Shown here: in pieces, positions 23,214 through 35,799 of the stretch
Numbering within the stretch: the first letter of the stretch is position 1
Layout of the letters: each line of letters begins with the position of its first letter
Source: Desmodus rotundus
Lineage: Eukaryota > Chordata > Mammalia > Chiroptera > Phyllostomidae
DNA length: 64,000 nt
Direction: 5' to 3'
Assembly (NCBI RefSeq): GCF_022682495.2
Contig: NC_071397.1
Location: 16,254,739-16,318,738, forward strand
The notes under the pieces: generated by a model
Told to the model about the DNA's origin: nothing
Database searches by the model: none
What the model saw: the letters and a program-made list of their open reading frames with translations, nothing else
Made by a program: the position numbers and the translations under genes

Positions 23214-23524
23214 TGTGTACGGGGTTGAATGCCCTTCAAAAGTTCATGTCCACCTCAAACCTATGAGTGTGACTTTATCTGGAAATAGAGTTTCTGAAGA
23301 TGAAATCAAGTGAAGATGATGTCTTGACACAGTAGGGTGAACCTAAATCTGATGACTGGTGTCTTTACAAGAAGAGGGGAACGTAAATGCAAAGACACAG
23401 GGAGACTGACATAAGGCAACTGAAGCAGAGACAGGCGTTCTGCTGCCACAAACTAAGGGTTTGTGCAATCCTTGCTGCCAAGGGTTGTGGGCAACTCCCA
23501 GAAACTGGGAGAGCAGTATTACTA
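23214..23524 (+). mobile_element. Outer MaLR-type LTR, 5' part
   Basis: 'ggggttgaatgcccttcaaaagttcatgtccacctcaaacctatgagtgtgactttatctggaaatag' and 'gatgactggtgtctttacaagaagagggg' are MLT1-like LTR phrases. It breaks where a second LTR enters and continues at 23919-24081. Confidence 0.7.
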
Positions 23525-23918
23525 TGAACTGAATTGTGCCCCCCCCCTCCAATTAATACACTGTAACCTGAATCCCTAGTGTGACTGTATTTGGAAATAG
23601 GGCCTTACGGAGGTAATTAAGATTAAATGAGATCATTAGGGTGGGGTTCTAATTGATAAGACTGGGTCCTTAAAAGAGACACTATGGTGTCCTCTTTCTC
23701 CCTCTCTCTGTTCAGCATTGGCACAAAGAGGTCGTGTAATGAATGGTACAGCCAGCAGAGGTTGTGTAATGAAAAGTCTACCAGGGAGAGAGGCTTTAAC
23801 AGGAATCAGCCCTGCTGGAGTCTTGATCTTAGACTTTCAGCCTCCAGATTTAACGTCTGTTGTTAAGGCCACTCAGTCTGTGGTGTTTTGTTACGGCAGC
23901 GCAAGCAGACTCATACAG
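23525..23918 (+). mobile_element. Inner MaLR-type LTR, inserted into the outer LTR
   Basis: Begins 'tgaactgaattgtgcccccc' and ends 'gttgttaaggccactcagtctgtggtgttttgttacggcagcgcaagcagactcatacag'. It has its own complete LTR order ('gtgtgactgtatttggaaatagggcc', 'ttagggtggggttctaattg'). It is full length and sits between the two halves of another LTR. Frames at 23684-23942 are inside it. Confidence 0.75.
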
Positions 23919-24081
23919 GCATTGAAACGGTTTACCTTCTGAGCCTCCAAGATGGATTCCTTTGTGCTTACACCTTGGCTTTGGACTTTTGGCCTCCAGA
24001 ACTGTGAGATTACATTTCTATTGTTTCAAGCCACCAAGTTTGTGGTATTTTTTTTAATAACAGCCTTAGGAAGCTAATACA
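23919..24081 (+). mobile_element. Outer MaLR-type LTR, 3' part
   Basis: 'ccttggctttggacttttggcctccagaactgtgagattacatttctattgtttcaagccaccaagtttgtggtattttttttaataacagccttaggaagctaataca' is the end of the LTR begun at 23214. Confidence 0.72.
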
Positions 24082-24200
24082 CTCTCCAAGCCTCCACTAT
24101 TCTTTCCATCCAGCCCTCTCCACCCTCTCCTTAGCTAATGTTCCACATCCTTCAATTCTCTGCTTACTTCTTTAGAGAAGCATTTTCGGATTCCTCACTT
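24082..24200 (+). repeat. LINE-2 fragment, part 2
   Basis: 'ctctgcttacttctttagagaagcattttcggattcctcac' corresponds to the L2 'cacttcctcagagaagccttccctgac' phrase and follows the part ending at 23213. Confidence 0.6.
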
Positions 24201-24220
24201 GAAGCAAAATTACAAAGGGA

Positions 24221-24248
24221 TATGTATGTATGTATGTATGTATGTATG
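24221..24248. repeat. (TATG)7 microsatellite
   Basis: Seven perfect TATG units are directly visible. Confidence 0.98.
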
Positions 24249-24419
24249 GTAGGATATTTGATTAGTATATGTCTCAAGGACTAGGTTTTAACGTCCCAAA
24301 GGTAAACAGCAACCTTTTCTGTTTTGTTCATCATTTTATCCCTTGACCATTCGGTGAATGAATTAAATGGGGAAAAACAAGAATAGCTATGGATGATTTA
24401 ACAAGTAACAGGTATCAAT

Positions 24420-24590
24420 AGTTAATTTCCCAGTTACAGATGCTTAATTGTTACATATCTTTGAGCGAGTCACTTCATCTCTCTAGGAATCTGTTTCCTC
24501 ATTTGTATAATAAGCAAGTGAACTAAATTATTTTCTGAGGGCTGATACAATTCTAACATTCTGTGGGACTGTGATTTCTTCTGCTGAAAA
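24420..24590 (+). repeat. MIR-type SINE fragment
   Basis: 'ctttgagcgagtcacttcatctctctaggaatctgtttcctcatttgtataataagcaagtgaact' is the typical MIR core. Confidence 0.7.
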
Positions 24591-24599
24591 TTCTTCCTG

Positions 24600-26860
24600 A
24601 GACACTGGTCACAAATATGAGTTCAGACTCATGTGCCTGTGGAAAATAAGTCAGATTCAAGAGTAAATTTTATAGTCACTATTGATGTGCCATTTATTGT
24701 GACTTGAATATGATGGACATTCAAAAAATGAGTGTTCGCATTGTTATATTCCAAAAACCAAGCACTGTGCCTGGTAATTTGAGGCACTCAGCAATGTTTG
24801 TTGAAGTAATTAATTAAGCAGGGACTCAATCTATATGTGGAATGGAGACCTTCTACATCACAACACCAAGGTGTACTCAAATTGTAGCATCGTTGTTCTC
24901 TGTTACCCCAAATAGTGGTGACTGAAACCAATATGAGAGTTTAGAAGATCAATATTTTTCATTTTTTTCCTATTCTGGCCTTCTAAATGTCTTTATCAGT
25001 GAAAAAAAAAGCCACAGAAGAGAATCAAGAAAGATTAAAACTTAAAACCAGACATCCAAGATAATTAGATTCATTCCATTTCAACTTCATCATCAGCTGG
25101 GTCCTTGGAGTCTGTCAAAAGGGTCAATCTAGAAAGAAAATGGAGATGTTCAAAAAGTCACTTGGCTTCTTGCAGGATTTTGAAAGCAACAACTTTGGGG
25201 GTTTTTTCTTCTTTTTTTCCCTGCTTGGTCTGGTCCTGAATCTCCATCCAACATGCTGTGATGCTAGTAATTTGTTAAATATCGTGCAGATTCTCAGCTC
25301 CAAGTGAGGCTTTATATCTTGCACATGTTGGGCAGTAATTGGGGATTTGTATTTTCCACGGGGAAATTTATCTGAGTAGTGAGGTTTGTTTCTCTTTTAT
25401 GAAAGGATTGTTTTTTTTTCCCCTTGCATTGGCTGTTGTGATCTCTGATTGGATTTTTAAGGGATGACCTGTGCCACCCCAGTATGGTGATTATGATTTC
25501 TAATGCTGATTATTTATTGCCTTGGGCAAGGGATGCTAGGATCCCACCTTCTGGAAAGGAGCATTTCAGGGACCACTAAGGAAGTAAAATGTTGGCTTTT
25601 ACATACCCTCAAATTAACTGAGATAAATTAATGGGTTTCTTTTGTAATACTTATTAGAGAAAGCAATATTTAAATAAGTATTTGCTTAATAGTCATTTTT
25701 TCTTGCTTGAAGTTTTAAGTTCCTTGAAAGGGCCAACACTTGTTAAGAATGCCGCATGTATCCAAATATTTGGGAGAAAAAAAAGAATTCCACATCTTTT
25801 TTCTTGGTGCAAATGTAGGCCTCCTTGCCTTGGCTGTGGGAGGTTCTCCAAGAGGGAGGCCCTAGCCTCCAAACCCAAAGTTCACATGCAGGCATGTACC
25901 AGGGAGTAGGAGTGAAAGACAGAGGAAGAATGGAATGAGGGAAAGAAGGAAAGCTTGTATGAGAATGCATGGATGAGTTGACCACTGCTGTGGATACCTG
26001 GTGCTCATTGTTCTGGGACATTCTGACAAGTAATATAGGATGCATTTCCCATATCTCAGCCAGATTCAAAGGAAAAAACACTTATTACCTGCCATGCTCT
26101 GTTGGTGGAGAGTTGCCCCAAGTTTAAGTGCCCTGCAATTTAGAATTGTGTATGTGCAAATGCCAAGCCGAGTCCAATAGGGGGGGTCCCAGAAACACTG
26201 GGACAGTAGCGAGAGTCGTGTTGTTTATGTTAGAGGCAGGCACTGTCAGAGTACATCTAGCAGACGTTTGCAAAGATCCGTTGACTTGTTAGGACTAATG
26301 CGAAGGTGAGTCTGAGGATGAGAGGCGGTGCGAAAGATCTTGCCTGATGGCAGTAGTCACTCTTTCCATCTAGACGAGTATCATATCAACACAGAGACTG
26401 GACCAACTACAGCCTGTGAGTTAGCTAGTTCTCACGTCTGTGTGAGGCACACTGAGCTAGCTTGCTTCTAGTCAACATAATAACCAGCAAAGGATTAACT
26501 TAATCCTGTATTACAGTTGATTAGGGTATTCTTGTTCATCAGCATAGGACTGGAATTTCTTAATTCCATTACTTCCATGGATCCGGAAGTAGAAAGACGG
26601 TGCTCACCAATATGCTGATAAATACCTAACGCCCAGCTCCCCAGGGAAAGACAAAGCCCTGATTTGTAGTGCTGCCAGTGCCATGCTGCAAATACTTTCG
26701 CCACAGCTAGTTTCAAGCCGCCATGTGATATAACTTAAAGCAAATAGTGGAGGAGATGTGCACAATCTAATTCTGAGAGTTAATATTAAGGCAATTCCAG
26801 TGCACCAATAAGGGTTGCATACCTACAGAACTAGAGCTGGAGGTTTTATACCGCAGTAAT
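24600..26860. other. Unique intergenic sequence
   Basis: No gene recognised. A short L2/MIR-like tail lies near 24760-24820 ('gcactgtgcctggtaatttgaggcactcagcaatgtttg'). The frames at 25682-26081 overlap on both strands and have no recognisable domain. Confidence 0.45.
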
Positions 26861-26874
26861 TTAGATCGCAGGGT

Positions 26875-27030
26875 TCAGTACCTGACTGCATTACCTGCAC
26901 GACTTTGGCAATTGTTCTATCCTCTCTATGGCTCCATTTTCCTTTTCTAACGTGGACAAATAAAATTACAATCTTACAGGATTCCTGCGCAGATCGAGAT
27001 TATCCATGCAAAGCATTATCCATTTATTAT
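26875..27030 (+). repeat. MIR-type SINE fragment
   Basis: 'gcattacctgcacgactttggcaattgttctatcctctctatggctccattttccttttctaacgtggacaa' follows the MIR pattern. Confidence 0.55.
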
Positions 27031-27039
27031 GTGTGAGCT

Positions 27040-28700
27040 GGCACAATGTACGTGCAGGAGGGTAGGTAAGATGGTGGAAACGTCAGTGATGACACGTAAA
27101 TGAATTGGGAAATAACAAAAGGAGGTTAAACTTTTTTACTTTAAAATGACAAAAGTAACTGAAAATAGAATTGAAATATTGCAACTCCGCTCTTCCATTC
27201 TGCTTACACTGGGTGTAACATAAAATCAAGTGTCCTTTCTGTAAAGTAATGCTATCCAGAAAGGGGGCAAAGACAATTTTACTCAGTTTATAGGAATATC
27301 AGTGGTAGAGACTATATTGTAATCAAACTAAATATAATTCTTCTGTAGGTCATCTTCTGAGGAGCTGGATATTTTTCTGTTTTGTTCTGGGGAAATTTTG
27401 TAAGGCTTTTATGACTTGTCAGCAGTGTTTTTATCAAGAAAACAATAGAATAAAGATAACAAAAACATAAGTATATTTAAGGTGAAACTATTTAATGGCT
27501 ATGTTCCTATATTTGCATTTAAACAGTGAACACATGAAGCAGTACTTCTACAAAACCCACAGTACAGGCAATACTTCCTTTTACTCAGAGCCCACCACTT
27601 GTCAGTTGTTTTACTGTGTGAACTTGGATTAATTCAATGACATTTTCTTCAAAATGCCTTTCTCCATTGACACTTTTCTTTAATTCAGATTTGCCTCACA
27701 ACACATAATTTACCCTGAATTAGGGAAAATTGGTGAGGTTCTTTGATGTAATGCCAAAGGAAGAAGTGGTACATGAAGTCTATACCCTTCTGATCAATTA
27801 CCCCTCCCCAAAATGATTCAAAAATCATTTTAGCCCTAACAGTTTCATTCACATAGGCTTGGAACCTTGATTCGATCTTTGGTTCCTCCTCACCCTCTAC
27901 AGTTAATCTCTATAATCTCTATGGTTGACCTGAAATTTTACTTGCCTCGTACACTTACTGTATGAAATTAAAAAACACTCATATGGGTTTAAAACAGTAT
28001 GGAACACATTTAAGATACAGCCTGGTGTATCTGTTATCTATCCATCCATCCCTCCATCTCCATTATTATGTCAGGCCCCATGAAGATGCCTCCTGCATTC
28101 CGCCTTTTACTTGTGCTTTTACCGAGTCACAACCCTTTTCTGTTCAGTCTGGAGTGCTGCTTGAACCGTAGAGCTTCATCCCTGGCCACAGTTCCTCTCT
28201 TCTCTGGGCTGAGAGAAAAAGAGAAGATTACAATGACTTACAGTTTCCCCAAACTGACATTTTGGCTCATCTCCCACGATGTGACTTGTCAAGTAATTCC
28301 CAAGATCATTACCTTCAGCTTTTGCAATTTTTTTTTTCTGTTTTAACATGATACTTTAAAAATAGGCTGGAGGAAATGTACAGATTAACCAGAGACAGAA
28401 AAGTAAAGACTAAAGAAATAATAAAGAACATGGCATTTTTTATCCCCCCAAAATGTTATGGCTGAAGAGTTGTGAAATATCTAGGGGAATCTAATGTCTA
28501 TGGGAACCACTTTCTTTTAATTGCTCTTCCTTCAAGACACAGGCATGATACCCAAAAGGAAAAACAAAACGAAAAACCAAACTTGTGCAGCGATTGGAGC
28601 AAGGGCCTGAGAGTCCAAATGCTGGCTTCTCTTGCCTTGTCTGCTCCGAATGCAGGCAGTGATACTGAGATGATGAGTTGTCATCAGTTGAAAAGCCTTT
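27040..28700. other. Unique intergenic sequence
   Basis: No gene or confident repeat recognised. Frames at 27962-28346 overlap in two phases and lack any domain signature. Confidence 0.45.
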
Positions 28701-28705
28701 GTTTT

Positions 28706-29000
28706 AAATAAAATTGACAGACTCATAGATACAGAGAAGAACAGGTGATTGCCAGAGGGGAGGGGCAGTGGGGCTCTTGGTGGCAGAGGTGAAGGGACTA
28801 AGAAGCACAGATGGGTAGTTAACAAAATCGCCATAGGGAAGTAAGCAAAGAATAGGAAATACAGTCAATAATATTTTGATAACTCTGTGTGGTGCCACTT
28901 GGGGTACGGGAAATATCGAGGGGGACCACTATGTAAAGTATATGACTGTCTAAACACTGAGCTGTGCACCCCAAACCAATACATAATAAACAAAAAAAAG
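28706..29000 (+). mobile_element. LINE-1 3'UTR fragment (L1MA-like)
   Basis: 'attgacagactcatagatacagagaagaacaggtgattgccagaggggagggg', 'gataactctgtgtggtgcc', 'atgactgtctaaacactgagctgtgcacc' and 'ccaatacataataaacaaaaaaaa' match the old L1 3'UTR order ending in a tail near 29000. Confidence 0.75.
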
Positions 29001-30125
29001 ACCTTGTTTTTTATCCAATAATCAAGTGCAAGCTTATTTAGTCCATTTACTTATCCAAAAGTAAGGACTTAGCGAAGATCCACAGACAATGTCTAATTAA
29101 AAAAAAACAAAACTGAAAAGTGATGTGGATTGCATTACAGTACCATACAAAGAAGTGAGTGAGCAAAAATTTCATTACCTTGTAATCAGTAAATAAACCC
29201 TCTGATATTTCAATTTTACCAAGTTGTTTCAATTTTTAAAAGGAATTGGGGTGATGTACTTCCCCTATTATACATTCTGTCTAAATTATTATACATTCTG
29301 GAAAAAACAATCTTGAACACGTCAATTTCAAGGCAGACTGAGAAATTTAGTGAATGTACTTAAATGCTTAGAAATTCTTAAGTAGAGTGAAAACCATGTT
29401 ATGAAGGTATTAATGCCCAGCCAGACGCATTCCAAAAATTGTGACACTAACAGTATTATTTAGATTCATGGGAATTTAGGTATTGAAATAAGGTTTTTCG
29501 ATCTCTAAGGGAAAAAGTGACATTTCTATTACTCAGTGTATGGGAGAGTGGTTCGTGTTTGGTAGCAGGCACTTGACATTTGGTTAGTCCCAGTTTCTGC
29601 TCCAGAGTAAAACCATATTGAGTAAGTTGACCCTCTTACCTTAAAGGTTACTGTTGCTTAACACATTGCAGATTTTTAACCTGGGGCCACAGCACGAGCT
29701 GGAAGAAGGATTTCAAAACCTGTGCCCAACAACACAATCAGCTCCATTATGTGACTTGTTTCATGTTACATCCATGCTTTATTGAGTCCTGCTTCTGACA
29801 CATTTATTTTAAAGGGATCTGTGTGTTTGCTTGCTGTTTCCTAACCCCTCCTCAGAGATCTGGGAAATACTTTGTTGTTATTGTTATTGTTCTGTTCCTC
29901 TCTGAAACATAGATCAATTTGGAAATGCGTATTTCCTGAGCACCAACACGGTGTTAACTTTGAATTGCGGAAGGCCAATTAGAATTCAGAATATTTAAAA
30001 ATCCGGACCTCTGCAGAGTGATTCCCTCTGTAGGAAAGGCTGAGAGGCTTTGGGAGAAAGATTGAATTGGTGAGATTGACAAAAAGTCTTTGTTCACAGT
30101 TCTGTGCACGCAGTTTTGGGAATAT
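29001..30125. other. Unique intergenic sequence
   Basis: No gene recognised. 'attatacattctg' occurs twice (near 29267 and 29289), a small local duplication. Confidence 0.45.
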
Positions 30126-30129
30126 ATTA

Positions 30130-30275
30130 AATTACCTATTTATATGCCTGTCTTCCCCATCTGACTATGAGCTCCTTGACAGCAAACCCCACTTATTATT
30201 CATCTCTTTTTCCGCATCACTCACATGGCACATAGTGGGTGCTCAATAAATGTGTGTGTGAGTGGATAAAAGGAA
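30130..30275 (+). repeat. LINE-2 3' end
   Basis: 'tgactatgagctccttgacagcaaaccccacttattattcatctc' and 'atggcacatagtgggtgctcaataaatgtg' mark the L2 3' terminus. Confidence 0.75.
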
Positions 30276-30639
30276 TTTAAATGACTTTATTGTTCCCTTT
30301 GAGCTCTAGGGAATACAGCAGCACACATCTTCATGGAAGTAACAATTCCCGTTTAAAATCTTCTACTCCAATGAGTTATAGCAGGGGTATTATCACTAAG
30401 CAAAGCTCCCTTTATAAGCACTAACAAATGATTCTCAAACCCTTGAGTACAGAAAGGGGTGGAGAAGCTGAAGCCCACAGCACTATAAGAATAGGATGTG
30501 TGGCCTACCAGAAAATGCTACTATTTTCTTGCCAAGAATGTAAGCTAGGACCTACATGAGACACCCCTGATGCACAATTAATGTAAGATCTCTTACACCT
30601 GGGGCCACTGGTATGTGTGGAACTTACCTGAGAAGAAAC

Positions 30640-30790
30640 GCTTCATTTATACATTCATGGAACAGACACGTATTTGGGGATTGGGGATTGGGCATTGTGC
30701 TAGGTATTGGAGAAGACACAAAGAATAATAAAAGTATGACCTCTCCCCTCAAGACACCCACAGTTTAAAGCAAAATGTATTTTTTCGTTT
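30640..30790 (+). repeat. Ancient unclassified interspersed repeat, copy 3
   Basis: 'gggcattgtgctaggtattggagaagacacaaagaataataaaa' and 'tgacctctcccctcaagacacccacagttta' share the order of the repeat at 3822. Confidence 0.5.
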
Positions 30791-31420
30791 CAGCAATGTT
30801 ATACAGATAGATATTAATAATAATATTAACACCAGTTGGGCATGACACCTCATGTGCATCAAAGTCATAAGGCATTTGGGATTCATTATGCTCTTTTGCT
30901 CATGGCGCTGTAGGTGTGAAAAAGAAGACGTGATATTTGCATTCAAGGGCTCACAACACAGCGGTAACATCAGAATAAAACAGCCAAGTGAAGGTCTACC
31001 AAGTGCTGATGTGGAAAGTGGTTGGAGCAAAGAGAGGCCATCAAGAGAAGCCAACATTACAACTGGTCTTTCCAAACACTGTGTTCCTGGTACTTTGGCT
31101 CAATGTGGTTCCTAAAAAAAGAGAAGAATTTAATTTCATTCGAAAGGAGTTTCACATGGGCAAAGAAAAATGTCCTGATTCCACCACTCACTGGCTGTAT
31201 GGTCTTGGATAAACTCCATCTCTCTGATTTTTACTTGAGCTAACGGAGCTCTAAGGCATTTTGGAATTCTGATGATAAGACAATCTATAGGCACCCATCA
31301 TAAAATAACACTGGCACGATCCAGACAGAGTGTAATAAAATCCTAAAGCGAGGCCCGGATCCCAGGTTGAAGCCCAGACTCAGAATCTCAGAGGGCGTTC
31401 ATGATGAAAGTTAGCCAAGT
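30791..31420. other. Unique sequence with a MIR-like tail
   Basis: Frames at 30852-31243 overlap in three phases and show no domain. 'ttccaccactcactggctgtatggtcttggataaactccatctctctga' at 31177-31225 looks like a MIR core. Confidence 0.4.
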
Positions 31421-31428
31421 GGATGGAT

Positions 31429-31437
31429 CGATCTATC

Positions 31438-31478
<41 letters not shown>

Positions 31479-31650
31479 CCTATCTGTCTATCTATCTATC
31501 TATCGTCCACCTATCATCTGTCTGTCTATCTCTCTGTCTATCTATCGTCCATCTATCACCTATCTGTCTATCTATCATCTATCTATCTGTTTGTCTATCT
31601 GTCTGTCTATCTGTCTGTCTATCTGTCTGTCTGTCTGTCTGTCTGTCTAT
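31429..31650. repeat. Compound (TATC)n/(TGTC)n microsatellite
   Basis: About 220 bp of TATC and TGTC tetramers with a few CACC/CATC interruptions; the last part (about 31580-31649) is richest in TGTC. The open frames of alternating Tyr/Leu/Ser/Ile across it are produced by the repeat and are not genes. Confidence 0.98.
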
Positions 31651-31759
31651 GGAGATGTCACTGGGATTTTTTTTTTGTTCTCTCAGATAAAATAAATTAC
31701 TTGAAGTTCACAACAAGTGATTCAATGTCCATTAAAATCCCCATGTATTAGAGAGAAAA

Positions 31760-32760
31760 CGTGAGCCAAAGAACTCTGAAAATTAGCAATATTTCCCCTG
31801 CTTGGCTGGCCCTAAGTTCATGGCTCCTTGCTTCTTACACTTTTTTTTCAGAGCACTGGAGATTAAACTAGTCAACTTTGTGATGCCCAATTTCCCCAAA
31901 AGAAACTTTAATCTCAGTACATACTTGCAGTACCTTTGTTCCCGTTACATTGCTTTCCAGATATGTTACGGGGGTTCCTGCCATGCTGGAGGAGGCTCTG
32001 AGAGCCCAAGTCCCTTCACTCCCTATTCAAATGAGTGAGGAGACTCTGCTCTTTTGACCTTTCTTATCTGGTCACTTTCACATCCAGCTACAGACAGTTT
32101 CTTCAGCACAGCTTGACTTGCATTGTGGACGAAGGTTGGCTGTTCATCTGCAAAGGGTGCAATGTATAAGATAGGGTTGATTGGTCAGCTAATCAGTATG
32201 GGGATCACTTGGACCTTTACATTTATTTTTTAATTCCCTAACCTTTCTTCTCTAGTGTAAAAAGGAAGGATGTCTATTGGAAGGCTAATGGAGAGCTCTT
32301 AGAATAGAAGGAAAGACTGACTAAGACTTAGAAACTGAACACAGCCGAGGTAAGATAGATGATGGGAGTTGTTGCTAGACCACAGCACGTGAGAGCTGGA
32401 TGAAATGGCACTGCCTGCACTGCCCCTGTCGGTGGGCCCCAATATCACATTGGCCCTGCTGCTCTGATAGGACGAGAGCGTGGGTAATACTGCGCATGCC
32501 CACGCCCATGCCTCCTCAGGCAGGGATGCCCCTGCCTAGGAGGTGCCGCCGTTTCTGTCTCTGTTGCCTCTGCCACAGTCAGATGGATTTCTGGACCATG
32601 CCTAGTTCTTCGTGTCACTACATCCAGATGCAAAGTCCCAGGAGGCAGCATCCCATTGGAAGTGATTAGATTCCTAAACTGGTACTTTTGGCTTCTGTGG
32701 TGATAGGCAGCACTCTGCATCTCAGTGTTATTTCTTCTCATCTTTTCTATGATAGAATTT
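31760..32760. other. Unique sequence; possible old LTR at 32400-32750
   Basis: No gene recognised. 32400-32700 is GC-richer, has an NRF1-like 'ctgcgcatgcccac' at 32490-32503 and open frames on both strands (32400-32669 and 32445-32741) without a recognisable domain. It may be an old LTR. Confidence 0.35.
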
Positions 32761-32789
32761 TTCCTACAACTTGACTGTGCATTTATTTA

Positions 32790-33600
32790 TTTATCTACTT
32801 ATCTGTTTATTTTTAAGTTAAAGTGTAGGTGGCATACAATATTATATTGGCTTTAGGTGTATAACATTCGACATCTCTGTGCCTTACAAAGTGATCATCG
32901 CCACAAGTGTAGTGACTTCCATCATTGTGCAAAGTCATTGTGATGTTATTGGCTGTGGTCCCTGTATCAGACAGACCATCCCTGTGACTTATTTATTTTA
33001 CAACTGGAAATGTGTCTGTTGGCCATTTGAAGAAATGTCTATTTATGTCCTCTGCTCACTTTTTGATGTTGAGTTGTATGAGTTCTTTATACATATTTTG
33101 CATATTAACTCCTTATTAGGTGTATGTATCATTGATGAGTATCTTCTCCCATTTAGTAGGTTGCCTTTTCATTTTGTTGGTAGTTTCCTTTGCTGTGCAA
33201 AAGCTTTTTTTTTGTTTGATATAGTCACATTTGCTTATTTTTGCTTTTGTTGCCCTCGCCTGAGGAGATATATTTTTTTAAAAAATATTGCTAATACCAA
33301 TGGCAAAGAGTTTACTGCCTATGTTTTCTTCTAGGAGTTTTATGGTTTCAGGTCTTACATTAGGTCTTTAATCCAGAAGTTTATTTTTGTATAGGGTATA
33401 CAAAGTGATCAGGTTTCACTTTTACTTAACAAAATGTGTCTGTCCATTTCCCCCACCATCATTTATTGAAGACACTGTTTTCTCCCCATTGTATATTGTT
33501 GCCTCCGTTGTCATAAATTAACTGACCACATAAGCGTGGGTTATTTCTGGGCTCTCTGTTCTGTTCCATTGATCTGTATGTTTGTTTCCAAACTGACCTT
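32790..33600 (-). mobile_element. Old LINE-1, antisense (3'UTR and ORF2 end)
   Basis: Left part 'tttaagttaaagtgtaggtggcatacaatattatattggctttaggtgtataac' is the reverse complement of an old L1 3'UTR. Right part ('tgagttctttatacatattttgcatattaactccttatt', 'ccatttagtaggttgccttttcattttgttg', 'tttatggtttcaggtcttacattaggtctttaatcc', 'tgttccattgatctgtatg') is antisense ORF2. The 151-codon frame at 32879-33334 is an antisense shadow. Confidence 0.88.
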
Positions 33601-33609
33601 TAAAGCCAA

Positions 33610-34690
33610 CAAGAACATGTTAATTCTGCACTACTCTCTGCAGCTTCCTGATGAGATACTAATCGAGGGGAAGCAGAGGTAATGTCAGGATTCCGAGTAT
33701 TGCAATTTTCACTAGATAAGAATCAGCATTTAGTGATTTTCATCTAGAAGTTTAGGAAAACATGGGAACACTGACATATTTCAACTGTGTGGAGAATCAT
33801 ATTTTTACACCTGTGCCCTCTTATCTGCGTTATGGTCACAACGACTGTTAGTGTCATGGATTAACCTATAGGTAACAGATCAGCTGAACAAAAAGGAAGT
33901 TAGCCGTGCCAAGCCTAGGGCATTTTTCCTTCTGGAGAACTCTCTCTGATGCTCTCTGTGCTCTGTGTAGTTTTCAGCTTTGGGATATATTTTTCTTCCT
34001 TAGAGCAATAAAGATTTGGGGGATTAGTTAGTACAAAGGAAGTTTGAGTGTTCTAAGTAACCTCCGTTTCATATACCCCACATCCCAAATGAAAGGGTCC
34101 TGACCTGCCATGTTTGACTATCTAAAGGCTTCTCATATTATTAAAGGCTTCTCATATCCGTCACTGAAAAAATGAGTAATCTACATGCAATCTACCTATT
34201 TGAAGCCTTTACTTTAAGCCGTTTCTACCCTCTCCTCAGAATATATGGAAAAAATTGTAGGTTTTTTTCCTACTTTAGCAAAATATTTAAAAGTGCCTCA
34301 CTTATTTTTCTGGTCTGACAGTGCTCACATAGCCCAGAAACTCTGAGGCCACAACTGAGCAAGGACATCAGGGTGGTTGTGGAGGATGTGCTCTCCGTGA
34401 AGCTCAGCTTACTCATGTTCCTCTTGCTGGTTGCCCTGGAATTGTGCCAATGATCGATGTGAAGATGTCACCTTCCGGAATTACTCTTCTATGCTTCCTA
34501 AAAACTGGGTCAATATTTGACCATTTCTGATTTATAAACATCATAGTTTATGATAGAATTTTGATAATATTCACAAATGCTTTTAGGCATTTAAATGAAA
34601 ATTACGGTGTTTGGACACTGTCTGTCACTTAGTATATTTTAGAGGTGAGCATGGAAAATGCCTACCACTGGTAACCAGCAAACTTCAGTT
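33610..34690. other. Unique intergenic sequence
   Basis: No gene recognised. A short tandem duplication of 'aaaggcttctcatat' is visible near 34125-34139 and 34143-34157. Confidence 0.5.
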
Positions 34691-34699
34691 TTACTGGCT

Positions 34700-34950
34700 C
34701 TGTGACCTGATTTTCTCCCTCCCCACCCCTGCTAATTCCCACGTGCCTGATGAATGTTATTCACCCTTCAGGCCTCCACTTAAGCTTCTTCTCTTGATTT
34801 ACCCCAAGAGTAAGCTTTCTATAATTCTCTGTACGTACTAACAGCCTAGAATTTTTAACATTTTTCAGTCAAGTTTGTTTATGTATCTGATGTGTCAGCC
34901 CTGCCCATTCAATTCTGTGAGCTCGATGAGGGCAACAAACTGTTTTCTAA
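34700..34950 (+). repeat. LINE-2 3' region
   Basis: 'gaatgttattcacccttcaggcctccacttaagcttctt' and 'attcaattctgtgagctcgatgagggcaacaaactg' are L2 3' phrases. Confidence 0.6.
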
Positions 34951-35700
34951 GAAGACAGGAAAAAGCAAGATGGAAGCCCTTGTTCTCTACCCAGAGCTAG
35001 AGTGTCTAAACCATGAGATGAGGCAATGAAGCTTATTGAATGAAGTTAGTGGATTCAGCCTCAACTCTGATGCATCAAAGGTCCAATAAATTTTTTAATC
35101 TAGATGCTGGTTTCCTCTTGATTCTCTCTGCCTTAGTAAATAGGAGTAACACAACCTGCTAAAGGTGATAGAGAGAAAAATGATACATTTTCTAAGATCT
35201 GGCAATATATTTACAAGGTTGCATTTTCATTTACGACAGGGTACTCGCTCAAGTGAACATTGTTTCCACAGGGGCATCTTGGCAAGTTAAAGCTGCTGCC
35301 ATTGCTCAAAACAACAGTTTTGGAACTTCTTTTCCAAATGGCTTTTCCAGGCCTTTCGGAATACCCTCCACGTGGCAAATCTTTGTTTTCTGATTGAATT
35401 AGATTTCTGGAAATAGCTGTAGCTTTTGGGGAGCCAAGGTTGGTGGAAGAAGTGAATGCTTAGGCTGTGTAATGTCGTTTGAAGCTATGTTGGTGTACTC
35501 TGCCTCAGGAGAGGCGTAGGGTACTGTGCCTTACATCATTGTAAATTGCCTCCGTGGGGGGAATAATGAGAATAATAATGCAAGAGCTGGCCTGCTTCTG
35601 CTCTTCTTCGAAATTCCATCTTGTGTGGTCTGCTGTGCATTGACCTATTTCTACAGTTAATAAACAATCGCTTTTCAAGTTATTTTTTCGGATTGAAATC
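34951..35700. other. Unique intergenic sequence
   Basis: No gene or repeat recognised. Confidence 0.45.
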
Positions 35701-35701
35701 T

Positions 35702-35719
35702 ACACACACACACACACAC
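35702..35719. repeat. (AC)9 microsatellite
   Basis: Nine AC units are directly visible. Confidence 0.97.
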
Positions 35720-35799
35720 TCTTCTCCAAGTCGTATTCATGTAACTCTTCATAACCTCAAGCCTAATAGCTTAGGAAGATTCTTGTTCTTATAAGTTGT

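Noticed and set aside
31429..31650. CRISPR-like repeat array
   Set aside because: Tetramer microsatellite, no spacers; the host is a mammal.
31401..31751. Frames of repeated Tyr-Leu-Ser-Ile residues
   Set aside because: Produced by the TATC/TGTC microsatellite in several frames at once.
32879..33334. 151-codon plus-strand frame
   Set aside because: Antisense strand of an old L1 ORF2.
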